DNA of 64,000 nt from Selenomonas sp. GACV-9. Lineage in GTDB: Bacteria > Bacillota > Negativicutes > Selenomonadales > Selenomonadaceae. This document shows, piece after piece, positions 20,232-29,900 of this stretch (position 1 is its first letter; each line of letters begins with the position of its first letter). The stretch spans positions 62,001 through 126,000 of the forward strand of contig FPAX01000003.1 in NCBI GenBank assembly GCA_900116485.1, written 5' to 3'. Under the pieces are notes generated by a model. That model searched no databases and was not told the origin of the DNA. It saw only the letters and a list, made by a program, of their open reading frames with translations. The position numbers and the translations under genes were made by a program.

Positions 20232-21568
20232 TGCTGTGCGAGGGCTTCCAAGACCTCTTCCTCCTTTGCTTCATAGTGACTGTAAAATAACATAGGAACA
20301 ATGCCGATAGCAAAAATCGCCGCTGGCAGCCAGATAAATACCACCTGAATCCCCAGCAAAGCCGTTGCCGATTGAACGGCATTCGGCACATAACCAAAGG
20401 CATCCATAATCATAGCAGGTATGAAACCACCGATGCCAGAACCGGCCTTAATGCAGAAAGCACTGCCGATGGCCGTCAGGAAACCACTGGCGCGGATGCC
20501 AGTCTTCCACTCCCCATAATCCACAGTATCGGAAAGCATGGCAAATGGCATAGAACAAGCAATCCCCTGGCCAATGCAGCTTATGCACCAGAAAGGAATC
20601 AGCACCGATAGATTTGCCCCCGCGAAGTACATACCGATATGCCCCACGATAGCAAGGACAAAACCGATAATCATGGTAGTATGCTTACTGGTATGGCGAA
20701 CCAGGAACGGAATGGAAAGCATCCCCAGTACCTGTATAACCATAAAGCCATTGATCATAGCGGCAATCCCCTTGTCGCCCAGCACATACTGACAATAATA
20801 AACCACGGTAGACTGACGGATCGTAAGCGCAATCCAGAAAATGAGATTAGCCAATACCAGAATCATCCACGGCCAGTTCCCCTTAACCGCCTTAATGCTG
20901 TCTTTTATTGGAATACGTTTAATTTTTTCTACATTTACTTCCCGCAAATTACGAAAAGCCACAAACAAGAGCATCGCCGCAATGACACCAAAGAACGCCA
21001 GCGTCATAGAAAAACCCAGCTGATCATTGCCACCGCCAAAGTAAGCAACCAAAGGCAGCGTAAAGGTCATGCAAATGAAGGCACCTACATTACCACCAAC
21101 CATGCGAAAGGTGTTAAGTACCACCCGTTCCTCCGAGTTATGGGACAAGTTGGGCAGGATCGAAGTGATTGCCGTTTGAATTCCCGTATAGATAACACCA
21201 GCCGCAATATACGTAACCGCCGCATACGCTACCTTAGCAGTCCCGCTTAAATCCGGCGTTGTAAAGGTCAGCCACATAAATACTGCAAACGGCACACACA
21301 ACCATAGGAAATATGGTCTGCTTTGGCCATATTTTGTCTTCGTGTGGTCTACGATAAAGCCCCACACAGGCGCATCAACAGCATCCAGCAATCTGGTAGC
21401 CAATAGCAACGTACCAGTTACCGCAACAGACAAGCCAAACACATCCGTGTAAAAATAAAGCAGGAAGGAACCAATGATGCAATACAGCAAATTCCCGCAG
21501 CCATCCGTAAGAGCATAACTTAACCGGCTGCGCAATTCTGTTTTCTCCGCGACCTTTTCTCCAGACAT
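20228..21568 (-). CDS. GPH-family sugar:cation symporter (MelB-like MFS)
   Basis: A 446-residue major facilitator of the glycoside-pentoside-hexuronide:cation symporter family, with twelve predicted membrane spans. The N-terminus RSRLSYALTDGCGNLLYC and the following DVFGLSVAVTGTLLLATRLLDAVDAPVWG are the family hallmark; the two acidic residues of LLDAVDAP correspond to the cation-coupling motif. LPNLSHNSEERVVLNTFR is the loop between spans 4 and 5. Paired with GH127, it probably brings arabinose-containing oligosaccharides into the cell. AGGAGG precedes the ATG. It is divergent from the AraC regulator, whose operator repeats lie upstream of its -10 box (TATAAT near 21630-21640 on the minus strand). 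Confidence 0.92.
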   Translation of the reverse strand: MSGEKVAEKTELRSRLSYALTDGCGNLLYCIIGSFLLYFYTDVFGLSVAVTGTLLLATRLLDAVDAPVWGFIVDHTKTKYGQSRPYFLWLCVPFAVFMWLTFTTPDLSGTAKVAYAAVTYIAAGVIYTGIQTAITSILPNLSHNSEERVVLNTFRMVGGNVGAFICMTFTLPLVAYFGGGNDQLGFSMTLAFFGVIAAMLLFVAFRNLREVNVEKIKRIPIKDSIKAVKGNWPWMILVLANLIFWIALTIRQSTVVYYCQYVLGDKGIAAMINGFMVIQVLGMLSIPFLVRHTSKHTTMIIGFVLAIVGHIGMYFAGANLSVLIPFWCISCIGQGIACSMPFAMLSDTVDYGEWKTGIRASGFLTAIGSAFCIKAGSGIGGFIPAMIMDAFGYVPNAVQSATALLGIQVVFIWLPAAIFAIGIVPMLFYSHYEAKEEEVLEALAQQ

Positions 21569-21690
21569 TAAAACTCCTCCTTCTGATTTTTAAATTGATT
21601 TTTTGACGCGTCCATTAAAATCTATGCCCTAATTATAAGCGTATCTGCTCTTTGATAATAGACATTCTGTTCACCATTTATAGGACGATA

Positions 21691-21797
21691 TTATCCGACA
21701 AAGTACTACAAAATTGGACTAATTCGCCGAAAACATGCTATAATTATCCGGACAAAACCATAAGAACTCGATAAATCGCTCTCTTTTGTCGGATAAA
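21691..21797. promoter_or_regulatory. Three-copy operator between symporter and AraC genes
   Basis: TTATCCGACAAA occurs at 21691-21702, TTATCCGGACAAA at 21744-21756, and the inverted copy TTTGTCGGATAA at 21786-21797. A TATAAT at 21739-21744 abuts the middle copy and could be the AraC gene's own -10. The arrangement (two direct and one inverted site across a divergent promoter region) is what an AraC-type regulator controlling itself and the GH127-symporter operon would need. Confidence 0.6.
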
Positions 21798-21821
21798 ATT
21801 AACCACTGGAGGCAATTCCAA

Positions 21822-22712
21822 ATGTATCTAATATTCTCCTGTCCGCCGCTTCCCTACCTGATTGTCGGCGGTATGTCCACATTCCGTATCGGTGACCGGC
21901 ACCTACGGCGAACCCTGCCCCATACCTTTGACCTTATCTATGTCCATCAAGGGGAACTATTTATGGAAGAAAACAGTCAAAGATTCACGGTTACAGCCGG
22001 GCAATTCCTTATCCTGCCTCCCAATCGGCTGCATCGCGGCACTAAACCCTGCCGCACAGAAACCATCTTCCATTGGCTGCATTTTTATACCACCGGAACC
22101 TTTTCCTGTACAGATGCACCCGTACGCGATTCCAACGTCATCCAAAAAAGTTCCCAACAATTTGAAAAAAAGCCCTTCCACATTTCACTGCCACAATATG
22201 GCAGGATACTAGAAGAGCTTCAACCGAATATGCTGGATATCATGGAACAAATCACACAAGTACGCATTGACCGCAAGGAAAATAGCAAACGCTTCTCAGA
22301 TAACACGATTCCCCAACTGAAACTACAACAACTTTTTTTCACCCTGCTCACCTATATCGGGGAATCCAGTCTCGACAAGCAGCCCCGCGATGCAACCGCT
22401 GAAATCTTTGCCTTCCTGAACGACCATTACCAGGAGGACTTGCATCTAAATGACATTGCCGATCACTTCTCCTTTCATCCCGCCTATGTGATCCGATTAC
22501 TCAAGAAGCGCTATCAAAAAACACCTGGCCAAATCATTCAGCAGCTGCGTCTGGAAAAAGCAGCGCAAATGCTTACATCCAGCAACACATCCATCCAAGC
22601 GATAGCCTATGAGAACGGCTTCAACGATAGCGGCTACTTTGCCCGGCTTTTCAAACGACACTATGGCGTAACCCCTCATCAATGGCGCAACAACGAAAAT
22701 AGAGCGAATTAA
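21822..22712 (+). CDS. AraC-family transcriptional regulator
   Basis: A 296-residue regulator with an N-terminal cupin sugar-sensing domain (about residues 15-110, with FDLIYVHQGELFMEE and GQFLILPPNRLHRG) and two C-terminal helix-turn-helix motifs (LHLNDIADHFSFHPAYVIRL and TSIQAIAYENGFNDSGYFAR), ending in the family signature FKRHYGVTPHQWR. I chose the ATG at 21822 because GGAGG lies nine bases upstream; an in-frame ATG 12 codons earlier lies inside the third operator copy. It is divergent from the symporter-GH127 operon and probably activates it in response to an arabinose-type sugar. Its stop codon touches the edge of the RHS remnant. Confidence 0.93.
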   Translation: MYLIFSCPPLPYLIVGGMSTFRIGDRHLRRTLPHTFDLIYVHQGELFMEENSQRFTVTAGQFLILPPNRLHRGTKPCRTETIFHWLHFYTTGTFSCTDAPVRDSNVIQKSSQQFEKKPFHISLPQYGRILEELQPNMLDIMEQITQVRIDRKENSKRFSDNTIPQLKLQQLFFTLLTYIGESSLDKQPRDATAEIFAFLNDHYQEDLHLNDIADHFSFHPAYVIRLLKKRYQKTPGQIIQQLRLEKAAQMLTSSNTSIQAIAYENGFNDSGYFARLFKRHYGVTPHQWRNNENRAN

Positions 22713-23021
22713 TCTTGTGATATTTCCGTCCTCTTTTTCCGCGATTACTTCCTTGTTCTCATTGAAGATGAACTGCACGAGTTTGCCGTTTTCTTCCATT
22801 TCATAACGCAGGCCTTCGGCATCGTAGCGGTTTATTTGCATTATGCCGGTCTTGGTGGTCACTTTGCTCGTCCTGCGGAAATCGTCGTATTCGTAGGTGT
22901 TGTTTCCATCTTGCAACAGGTTACCCGCTTTGTCATAGAGGTAGCTTTCTTCTTGACCGTTGACTTTTCGCTTTGTTTATCTTTTGGATGGCGCCATCGG
23001 CATCGCGGGTAAATTTGACAA

Positions 23022-23033
23022 TTGACTGGTCAA
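23022..23033. repeat. TTGACNNGTCAA palindrome, centre TG
   Basis: Exact site inside the RHS remnant, only 27 bases from the next one; paralogous to the site at 25250. Confidence 0.8.
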
Positions 23034-23060
23034 ATTCATCGCAAATGTCAACCAGCTGAT

Positions 23061-23072
23061 TTGACTTGTCAA
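23061..23072. repeat. TTGACNNGTCAA palindrome, centre TT
   Basis: Exact site inside the RHS remnant, paralogous to the site at 25289. The symmetry extends to TTTGAC/GTCAAA. Confidence 0.8.
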
Positions 23073-23559
23073 ATCGGTAGCTAATTTGCTGGCCTGTAAT
23101 GTCGGTCTGGCTGGTCTTGCGCCCCAGTTCATCGTAGGTATAGGCCAATAGCGTCCTGCCGCTGGCTTTCTTGGTGAGCAGCAGGCCGTCTTTGTCGTAG
23201 GTGTAGCAGTAGTCCATGCCGTTAGCTATGGCGGCAGTGAGCTGGCCATTGGGTGCATATTCATAGCTATTGCGCAGATTGCCAGCTTTTCGCTCGATAA
23301 GACTGCCGTAGACGTTCCACTGGTACTCATTCGTTATACCATTGCGGTCTTTAAAATCGATCAGTTTACCATCGGCGGTGTAGTGATACTGCTCCTGACT
23401 GCCGTCGGGGTAGGTGATGCACTTCAGCTGATTGTTGTCATCGTATGCATAGCTGCGCTTATTGCCATTGCCATCCACGGCTTCAGTGACATTGCCCTAT
23501 ATCCGACTATTGTAATTACCACTATTTTCATTTCTAAATATTTTAATATTTTTCTTTTC

Positions 23560-23919
23560 TCAAGGCTCATTAGATTTTTTACCTAAAACATCTTCAACAT
23601 ACATATACCAAGTATCCTGTAAATCTTCTAATTCCTTCCCGTTCGCAGTCAATTTCAATTCATCTTGAAAATCAATTAGGGTTAAAGAACCATCAATACC
23701 TCCTAAAAATGACGCTATCGCATCATTTATTACAGTTTTTATTATGTTAAAAAAAACTTCTTTATCAGAATCTGATAGCTTTTTATATAATCTAACCATT
23801 TCTTTCCAATTTTCATTACTACAATCTTTAATAAGTGAATTATCAAATTCATCTTTATAATCTTTAACACAATCGATAATCAATGTTTTATACAAACTTG
23901 CCATTAATTTTTCTTCCAC
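23560..23919 (-). CDS. Probable immunity protein for the RHS nuclease tip
   Basis: A 119-residue small acidic protein of no family I recognise. It begins two bases after the RHS stop codon with a GTG at 23919, preceded by GAGGAAA that overlaps the end of the RHS gene, so it is translated with the toxin. It is soluble, largely helical and acidic (LIDCVKDYKDEFDNS, VEDVLGKKSNEP), with no signal peptide; that suits a cytoplasmic inhibitor of a basic nuclease. Its base composition is far more AT-rich than the RHS body, like the toxin tip itself, which indicates the pair was acquired together. Position and composition support immunity; homology does not prove it. Confidence 0.7.
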   Translation of the reverse strand: MEEKLMASLYKTLIIDCVKDYKDEFDNSLIKDCSNENWKEMVRLYKKLSDSDKEVFFNIIKTVINDAIASFLGGIDGSLTLIDFQDELKLTANGKELEDLQDTWYMYVEDVLGKKSNEP

Positions 23920-23921
23920 AA

Positions 23922-26900
23922 TTATTTCCTCATTTCTGGATACTTAGATTTATTTAACTCTATCAATTCTTTTAACTTTTGATTAGGTATATCAGGATAC
24001 ACCCTACGCAACTCTTTAATATCACGTGCCAACAATTGTCGTGCAGAATTAATACCTTTCATTTTTCTACTAACAATTCCCTTATCACCTAGCCTTCTAG
24101 TATGTCCACGTATAGGAACATTAATCGCAGGCGCTGTTTTAAAATCATAATTCTTTACCAATTTTTTCATCATGGCCTTCTGTCCTACATGATGCGCATC
24201 TAACCCAGGTTTCCCCTTAATTTTGTTATATTCTCCAACTTGATATAACGCCTTCTTATTAGGACAATCATTATACCCACTCGGATCATAATAATCCACA
24301 GGGTCATTCGCGCAGTAGGCATACAGATTCAACCCATCGCCGTGGTATTCGTCTTCCTGCGTGAATCTGGCTATTGCGGGATTATAGAATCTTGCGCGCA
24401 GGTAGTATTGCTTGGTTATTGGGTCTAGCTGTTGGCCTGTGTATTGGTAGCGGTTCGGAATCTGTTCTTCCGATTCTATTGTATTACCAAACGCGTCGTA
24501 GGTGTAGCGATTCTTTACATCGCCTTGCTCATCTGTGATGAATACGGTACTTCCCTGTTCATCGCTGGCGTAGTGGTACCAGGTCTTCTCGGGGTTGGCT
24601 TCCATCGCCCAGAGGTCGCTGGTGCGAATCAGGCGGGTAATGTTGCCATCCGTTTCTTCCGTTATCGCTTCCTTGTTTTCGTTGAAGATGAACTGAACGA
24701 GCTTGCCGTTTTCTTCCATTTCGTGACGCAGGTCTTCGGCATCGTAGCGGTTTATTTGCATTATGCCGGTCTTGGTGGTCACTTTGCTCGTCCTGCGGAA
24801 ATCGTCGTATTCGTAGGTGTTGTTTCCATCTTGGAGCAGATTGCCTGCGTTATCATAGCGATAGGTTTCCACTTGACCGTTGACTGTTCGCTTTGTCAGA
24901 CGGTTATTGACATCGTAGATATACTGCTCCTCGATATCTTTCGCCGTTCTAGTCAGCCGATTCCCCGCTTGGTCGTAACTGAATCGCTCCGTATAGGTTG
25001 GATATTCTGCCTGTGCCAAGCGATTCAGGCTGTCGTAGGTGTACAGCGTTTTGCCCGTCAGCTCATTTTTCTCAATTCGCTGGCCATTACCATCGTAACG
25101 GTAGGTATTCTGCGCCAGCAGCTTATCAGGCGTGGCCACGGTCAGGCTGGTGATGTTTTTATCCGCATCATAGGCGACATCCTGCCACATACCGTTGGCA
25201 TGGGTTATCTTTTGGATGGCGCCATCGGCATCGCGGGTAAATTTGACAATTGACTGGTCAAATTCATCGCAAATGTCAACCAGCTGATTTGACTTGTCAA
25301 ATCGGTAGCTAATTTGCTGGCCTGTAATGTCGGTCTGGCTGGTCTTGCGCCCCAGTTCATCGTAGGTATAGGCCAATAGCGTCCTGCCGCTGGCTTTCTT
25401 GGTGAGCAGCAGGCCGTCTTTGTCGTAGGTGTAGCGGTAGTCCATGCCACCAGCGATGGCCGCTATAAGCTGGCCGTTTGGCGCATATTCATAGCTGTTG
25501 CGCAGATCGCCTGCCTTGCGCTCGACGAGACTACCATAGACGTTCCACTGGTACTCATTCGTTATACCATTGCGGTCTTGGAATTTGATTAGTTTGCCAT
25601 CGGCGGTGTAGTGATACTGCTCCTGACTGCCGTCGGGGTAGGTGATGCACTTCAGCTGGTTGTTATCGTCATACGCATATGTCCGCTTGTTGCCGTTGCC
25701 ATCGACAGCTTCGGTGATGTTACCCGCAAAGTCGTAGGCGTAGTTTTCTTTGCTGCCGTCCGCTTTGCAGATTTCGGTGATGCGGCCCCAGCTGTCGAGC
25801 AGGTATGTCGTCTCGTTGCCATTGCCGTCGATGATGCCCGTGATATTGCCGAGGGCATCGTAGTGATAGGATTGGCTTGCGCCTCCCTTGGTTTCGATAT
25901 GCGTTTGCCAGCCTGCGGCGGTGTAGGCGTAGCTTGCGCCACTGCCGCCAGCGGTATCCACCTTGATGCGGCGGCCCGCACGGTCGTAGGCTACCGTTTC
26001 CAATGGCTTTCCATCGGTTCCGATTACCGCCGTCAATCGCCCTGCGCTGTCGTACTGGTAGTGATAGGACATTTCCTGCGGCAGCTGCCGCTCGGTTATG
26101 TTGCCTTCTTTATCGTAGACGAGTTTCTGCGTGCGGCCTGCGCTCGTGGTTGCCTGCGTCTGCTGATTCATCAGGTTGTACGTGAATCTTTCCTCGCGGC
26201 CGCAGTCGTCGGTGATGGTCAAGAGGTTGCCCGCCTTGTCATAGGCAAAGCGCGTCGTGTTCTGCTGTCTTGAGGCACTGTCGATTATCGTCTCGGCTGT
26301 CATGCGGTCTACGATATCATACTCGCGCTGGATCTTGCTGCCATCGGGGAGCTGAATCTCTATGATGTTGCTATCGGCATCGTAGGTGTAGCTGGTCGTC
26401 GCCCACCACTTGCGGTTGCGTTTCGGATTGCGTTTTTCCGCCCGCTCCAGCAGACGGCCTGCGGCATCATAGGCGTACTTGATGTACTGCGTTTCTTCGC
26501 CGCTTATCTTCCGCGTCTCACTCGTGCGCTTGCCGATACTGTTGTAAGTGTATCTGACCTCCGCCCCGAGGCTGTCCGTCACGCGGAGGCAGCGGTTCTG
26601 CGCATCGTATTCCCGCCAGATAGTCCGTGCCAGGCCACTTGCGCTCGTCGCGCTTTGCATCGTCAGCCAGGTCTTTTCCGCTACGATGTTGTTATGGATA
26701 TCATAGCGCCAGCGCCGCAGGCTGTACTGGATCTCACCGTCCTTTTCGGCGACAGCTTTGCGCTCCTCGAGCTTGTTGCCCGCCAGGTCATAGCGATAGG
26801 TCGTTGCATAGGTCATCCCCTCGCGGCTTGCTGCAAGCTGGCCCGCATCCTGCTGATAGATGCAGCGCCCCTTGGCATCGTAGCGCGCCACCTCGATGAG

Positions 26901-29900
26901 GTTGCCATCCGCATCGGTCACAGAGGTGCGGTTGTTTCCCGCATCATATGTATAGATGATACCGGCGCCGTCATCTGTTTGCGCCTCATAGTGATTGGGC
27001 GTGACCTTTTTGATAAGATTGCCTACGGCATCATAAAAGCAGCGTTCCACGCCGCCGTCGGGATAATGCGTGCGGATTCTGCGGCCCTCAGGGTCGTAGT
27101 CATAGGTCGTGCCTTCTCCATCCTTCGTAGCTTTCTGCCAGGCCTCCGGATGGATTTCCTTCACGAGGCGGCTCTCCCCGTCATACACCTTGGCAAAGAC
27201 GACTCCCAGCGGACTTTTGGTGCGGATGGGATTATCCATGCCGTCGTAGGTATACTGCCAGCAGCGGGAATCCCCGTTGAGGCTTTCCTTGGGGCTGCAC
27301 TCCCAGAGCAGATTCCCCATCTTATCATATTCTGCCTTATATTCATTATCCAGAGCATCCGTGTCACTTACGATATGATCCATGCTGTCATAGCCAAAGC
27401 TGCGCGAGCCGAATTCACTCGTGATGATGCTCAGACGATAGGCCTCATCGTTATGGTAGCGGAATTCATCGCCGCAGGGCGTCTTCATAGCCGACGGCAC
27501 AGGCGACTGCTCCTCATACCAATATTGTGTCACCTGATCGTTTACGCTCTTGCTGAGCATGCGGCCTTCACGGTCATAGGTATAGATTTCCCGCTGCCAT
27601 ATCCCTGCCGCCTGCTTGGTCTTCTTTTCCTGCAGCCAACCTTCCTGCGTGTAGGTATAGCAGATCTCATCCCCGAGATTATCCTCCGAATGGATGCGCA
27701 GTCCCTGCTCGTCATAGGTATGGGTAGTTACCAATCCCGTAGGCGAAGTCTCCTGCAGCAGGTTCCCCTGGACATCGTATTCCCAGCGGGTCTCACGGCC
27801 CAGACGGTCCTTCTGATACACCTGATTCTCCCAAGCATCATAGCCGCGCTGCTCCGTAGTGCCATCGGGATAGTCGATGGCCTCCACGAGTTTCTGCCGG
27901 TTGTAGTGGACAGTCAGACGCTGGCCCGTGTGCACCTCGGTGTAGGTGGTCTGCCGATTCTGCGGATCGTAGAAGTACACATACTCGCCGCCCGTTATCA
28001 TGGCCTGGCGCGTCACACGGCTGTCACTGTCGTAGGTATTTTCCACATACGTCTTGCCGTTGAGGTCTTTTACTGACAGGATGCGGCCAGCATCGTCATA
28101 GGTATAGGCGAAATAGCCGCGGTTGGGATACGTGACCTTCGTCAGCAGGTCGCCCTCATAGGTATAGCGCAGCACACGCCCCGTGGGATCTTTGATGGTG
28201 CTTATCTTATCCCGCTCATAGGTAAAGCGGATTTCCTGTCCGCAGGCCAGCGTGATATGATCGATAAAATCGCCCTGATAGCTGATTACCACGGGCTTTT
28301 GCTGGTTCTTCTGCAGGGAAGTCAGCTTGCCTGTCTCATCAAAGGTATAGCACTTCCGCGCAGCCAGAACGGATAGCTGATACCCCGTCTTGGTCTCTGC
28401 CAGCTGCAAGGCCAGGCTGCCGCCACGCTGATTCTGCCAGCTGCCATCCTGCTGGCGGCAGAATTTCTCCAGATGCAGATCTGGCATCAGCACCGTAATA
28501 TGGTCACCACGCCTTGACAGGCACATGCCGACGCTTATCAGCCAACGGCTGCCGAGATGCTGCCCCTTGTTCTCATAAAGCGACTCATAGCAACGGGTCA
28601 GGACAAAGTCCTCGCCGAGGTCTTTGAATACCATATCGGTGATATCCAATACGAAACTGCCTGTAACCAAATCCACGGGGTCGCCCATTAGTTTTTTTAT
28701 TTTCTTCACCCCACCATTCCACACTTTTCCTACTCCTTCTTTTGCTCCTTTCCACGCTGTCTTGGCAGCTTTTGCCACTCTGCTGCCTTCCAATGCCCCT
28801 CGTAGTTTTTCCACGTCTGGCAAAGATTTAACCGCATCTTTTACACCTTTCATTACATCATCTGCCGCTTTTCCCACAATCTTGCCTGTTCCCACAACAA
28901 TGCCTGCGGCTCCAGTCATGACATGTTCGACACTTTTCAGGATTCCTTTGATGGCATCATCCACCTTGTTCATCACTTCAGCAGCTTTGATGAGCCCTTC
29001 GCCTGCTTTGACGGCTGCCTTGCCGACCTTGCCGAATTTTTCTGCTGCCTTGAGTCCCTTCGCTCCTGCCTTGAGCCCCTTGGCCATATTGCCCGGCCCT
29101 GGAATCGCACAGAACAAATCCAGAGCCATCATCCCCCAGTTGCCTTCCTTGGCATCCTGATAGGCATCATAGATACTCATCAGATTGCCGACCACCGGAA
29201 TCATGCTGGCACCGGCCCAGAGAAGTTCCTTGCCGACATCCATAGCGACTTGATCCATTTGCTCCGCATCCATATGGTCGGCAGCAATCTCGTGCGCACC
29301 TTTGATATAGCCGCTCTGCTCGAATACCGGAGCCTTGATTTCAATGACGCCATCCTTGGCAATCACGATGCGGCTCGCTCCTACCTGCATGGCCACAGCA
29401 TCCTTGCCCGTTGCCTGGATGATGCCGCTGGCAGGGCTCTCGCCCTCCTCCGGGCTCGGCTCTGCCGTGGCATGCGTGGTACCAGTCGCCGCATCACAGG
29501 CCTTGGCCTGCCCAGATGCCACGACCGGCTCAGCGGCGGCACTGCTGGCTTTCAGCCCGTCGACGTCGGCGCCGATTTCGGCATCACTGCCCATATCGAC
29601 GGGGATGTTGTTACCGCCATGAGCCGTATAGTCTGCCATGCCCTGCTCATAGTCTGCGGCTGGCTGGCCGTGCTGCTCAGGCGTCTTGCTTTGCGCAGCC
29701 TGCACCGTGATGTCGCGGTCAGCCCAAAAGCAGATATCCTTGTTCGAGTGGATGCTTATCCCCGCCGCATCACTCATAACGATTTCCGATGTATTCAGCC
29801 CTTGGCGGCCAGCCTGCAGGATGACACTGCCTGGCTGGAATTGCAGCAGATTATTCGTGCTCGTCAGCGAACGGTTCTCTGGCGTATCATAGTCGCTGTT

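Larger units (their letters stand above)
22713..23495 (-). pseudogene. RHS-repeat remnant with internal deletion and frameshift
   Basis: This stretch is a partial, near-identical copy of the YD-repeat region of the large RHS gene (matching about 24633-25715). Reading on the minus strand it starts at the equivalent of EAVDGNGNKR, runs colinearly to GAIQKI, then jumps directly to KRKVNGQEESYLYDKAGN in another frame. That skips about 305 bases of the parent and shifts the frame. It then continues to GNITRLIR and stops, next to the AraC stop codon. It has no start, RHS core or toxin tip. It is the relic of an RHS duplication or a displaced RHS end, of the kind left by toxin-tip replacement. It could still serve as donor for homologous recombination with the intact gene. 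Confidence 0.88.
24633..25715. repeat. Intact parent copy of the RHS duplication
   Basis: This part of the large RHS gene is the near-identical partner of the remnant at 22713-23495, in direct orientation about 1.9-2.2 kb apart. It encodes EAVDGNGNKR through GNITRLIR without the 0.3 kb deletion. Confidence 0.88.

Noticed and set aside
22497..22916. 139-residue minus-strand frame starting MQDGNNTYEYDD
   Set aside because: Half RHS remnant, half antisense of the AraC gene; a chance fusion, not a gene.
26655..28076. 473-residue frame on the plus strand
   Set aside because: Mirror of the YD repeats of the RHS gene; its length is due to repeat codon regularity.
24633..28500. Regularly spaced repeats that might suggest a CRISPR array
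   Set aside because: The periodicity comes from degenerate YD peptide repeats in a single long coding frame; there are no identical short repeats with unique spacers.
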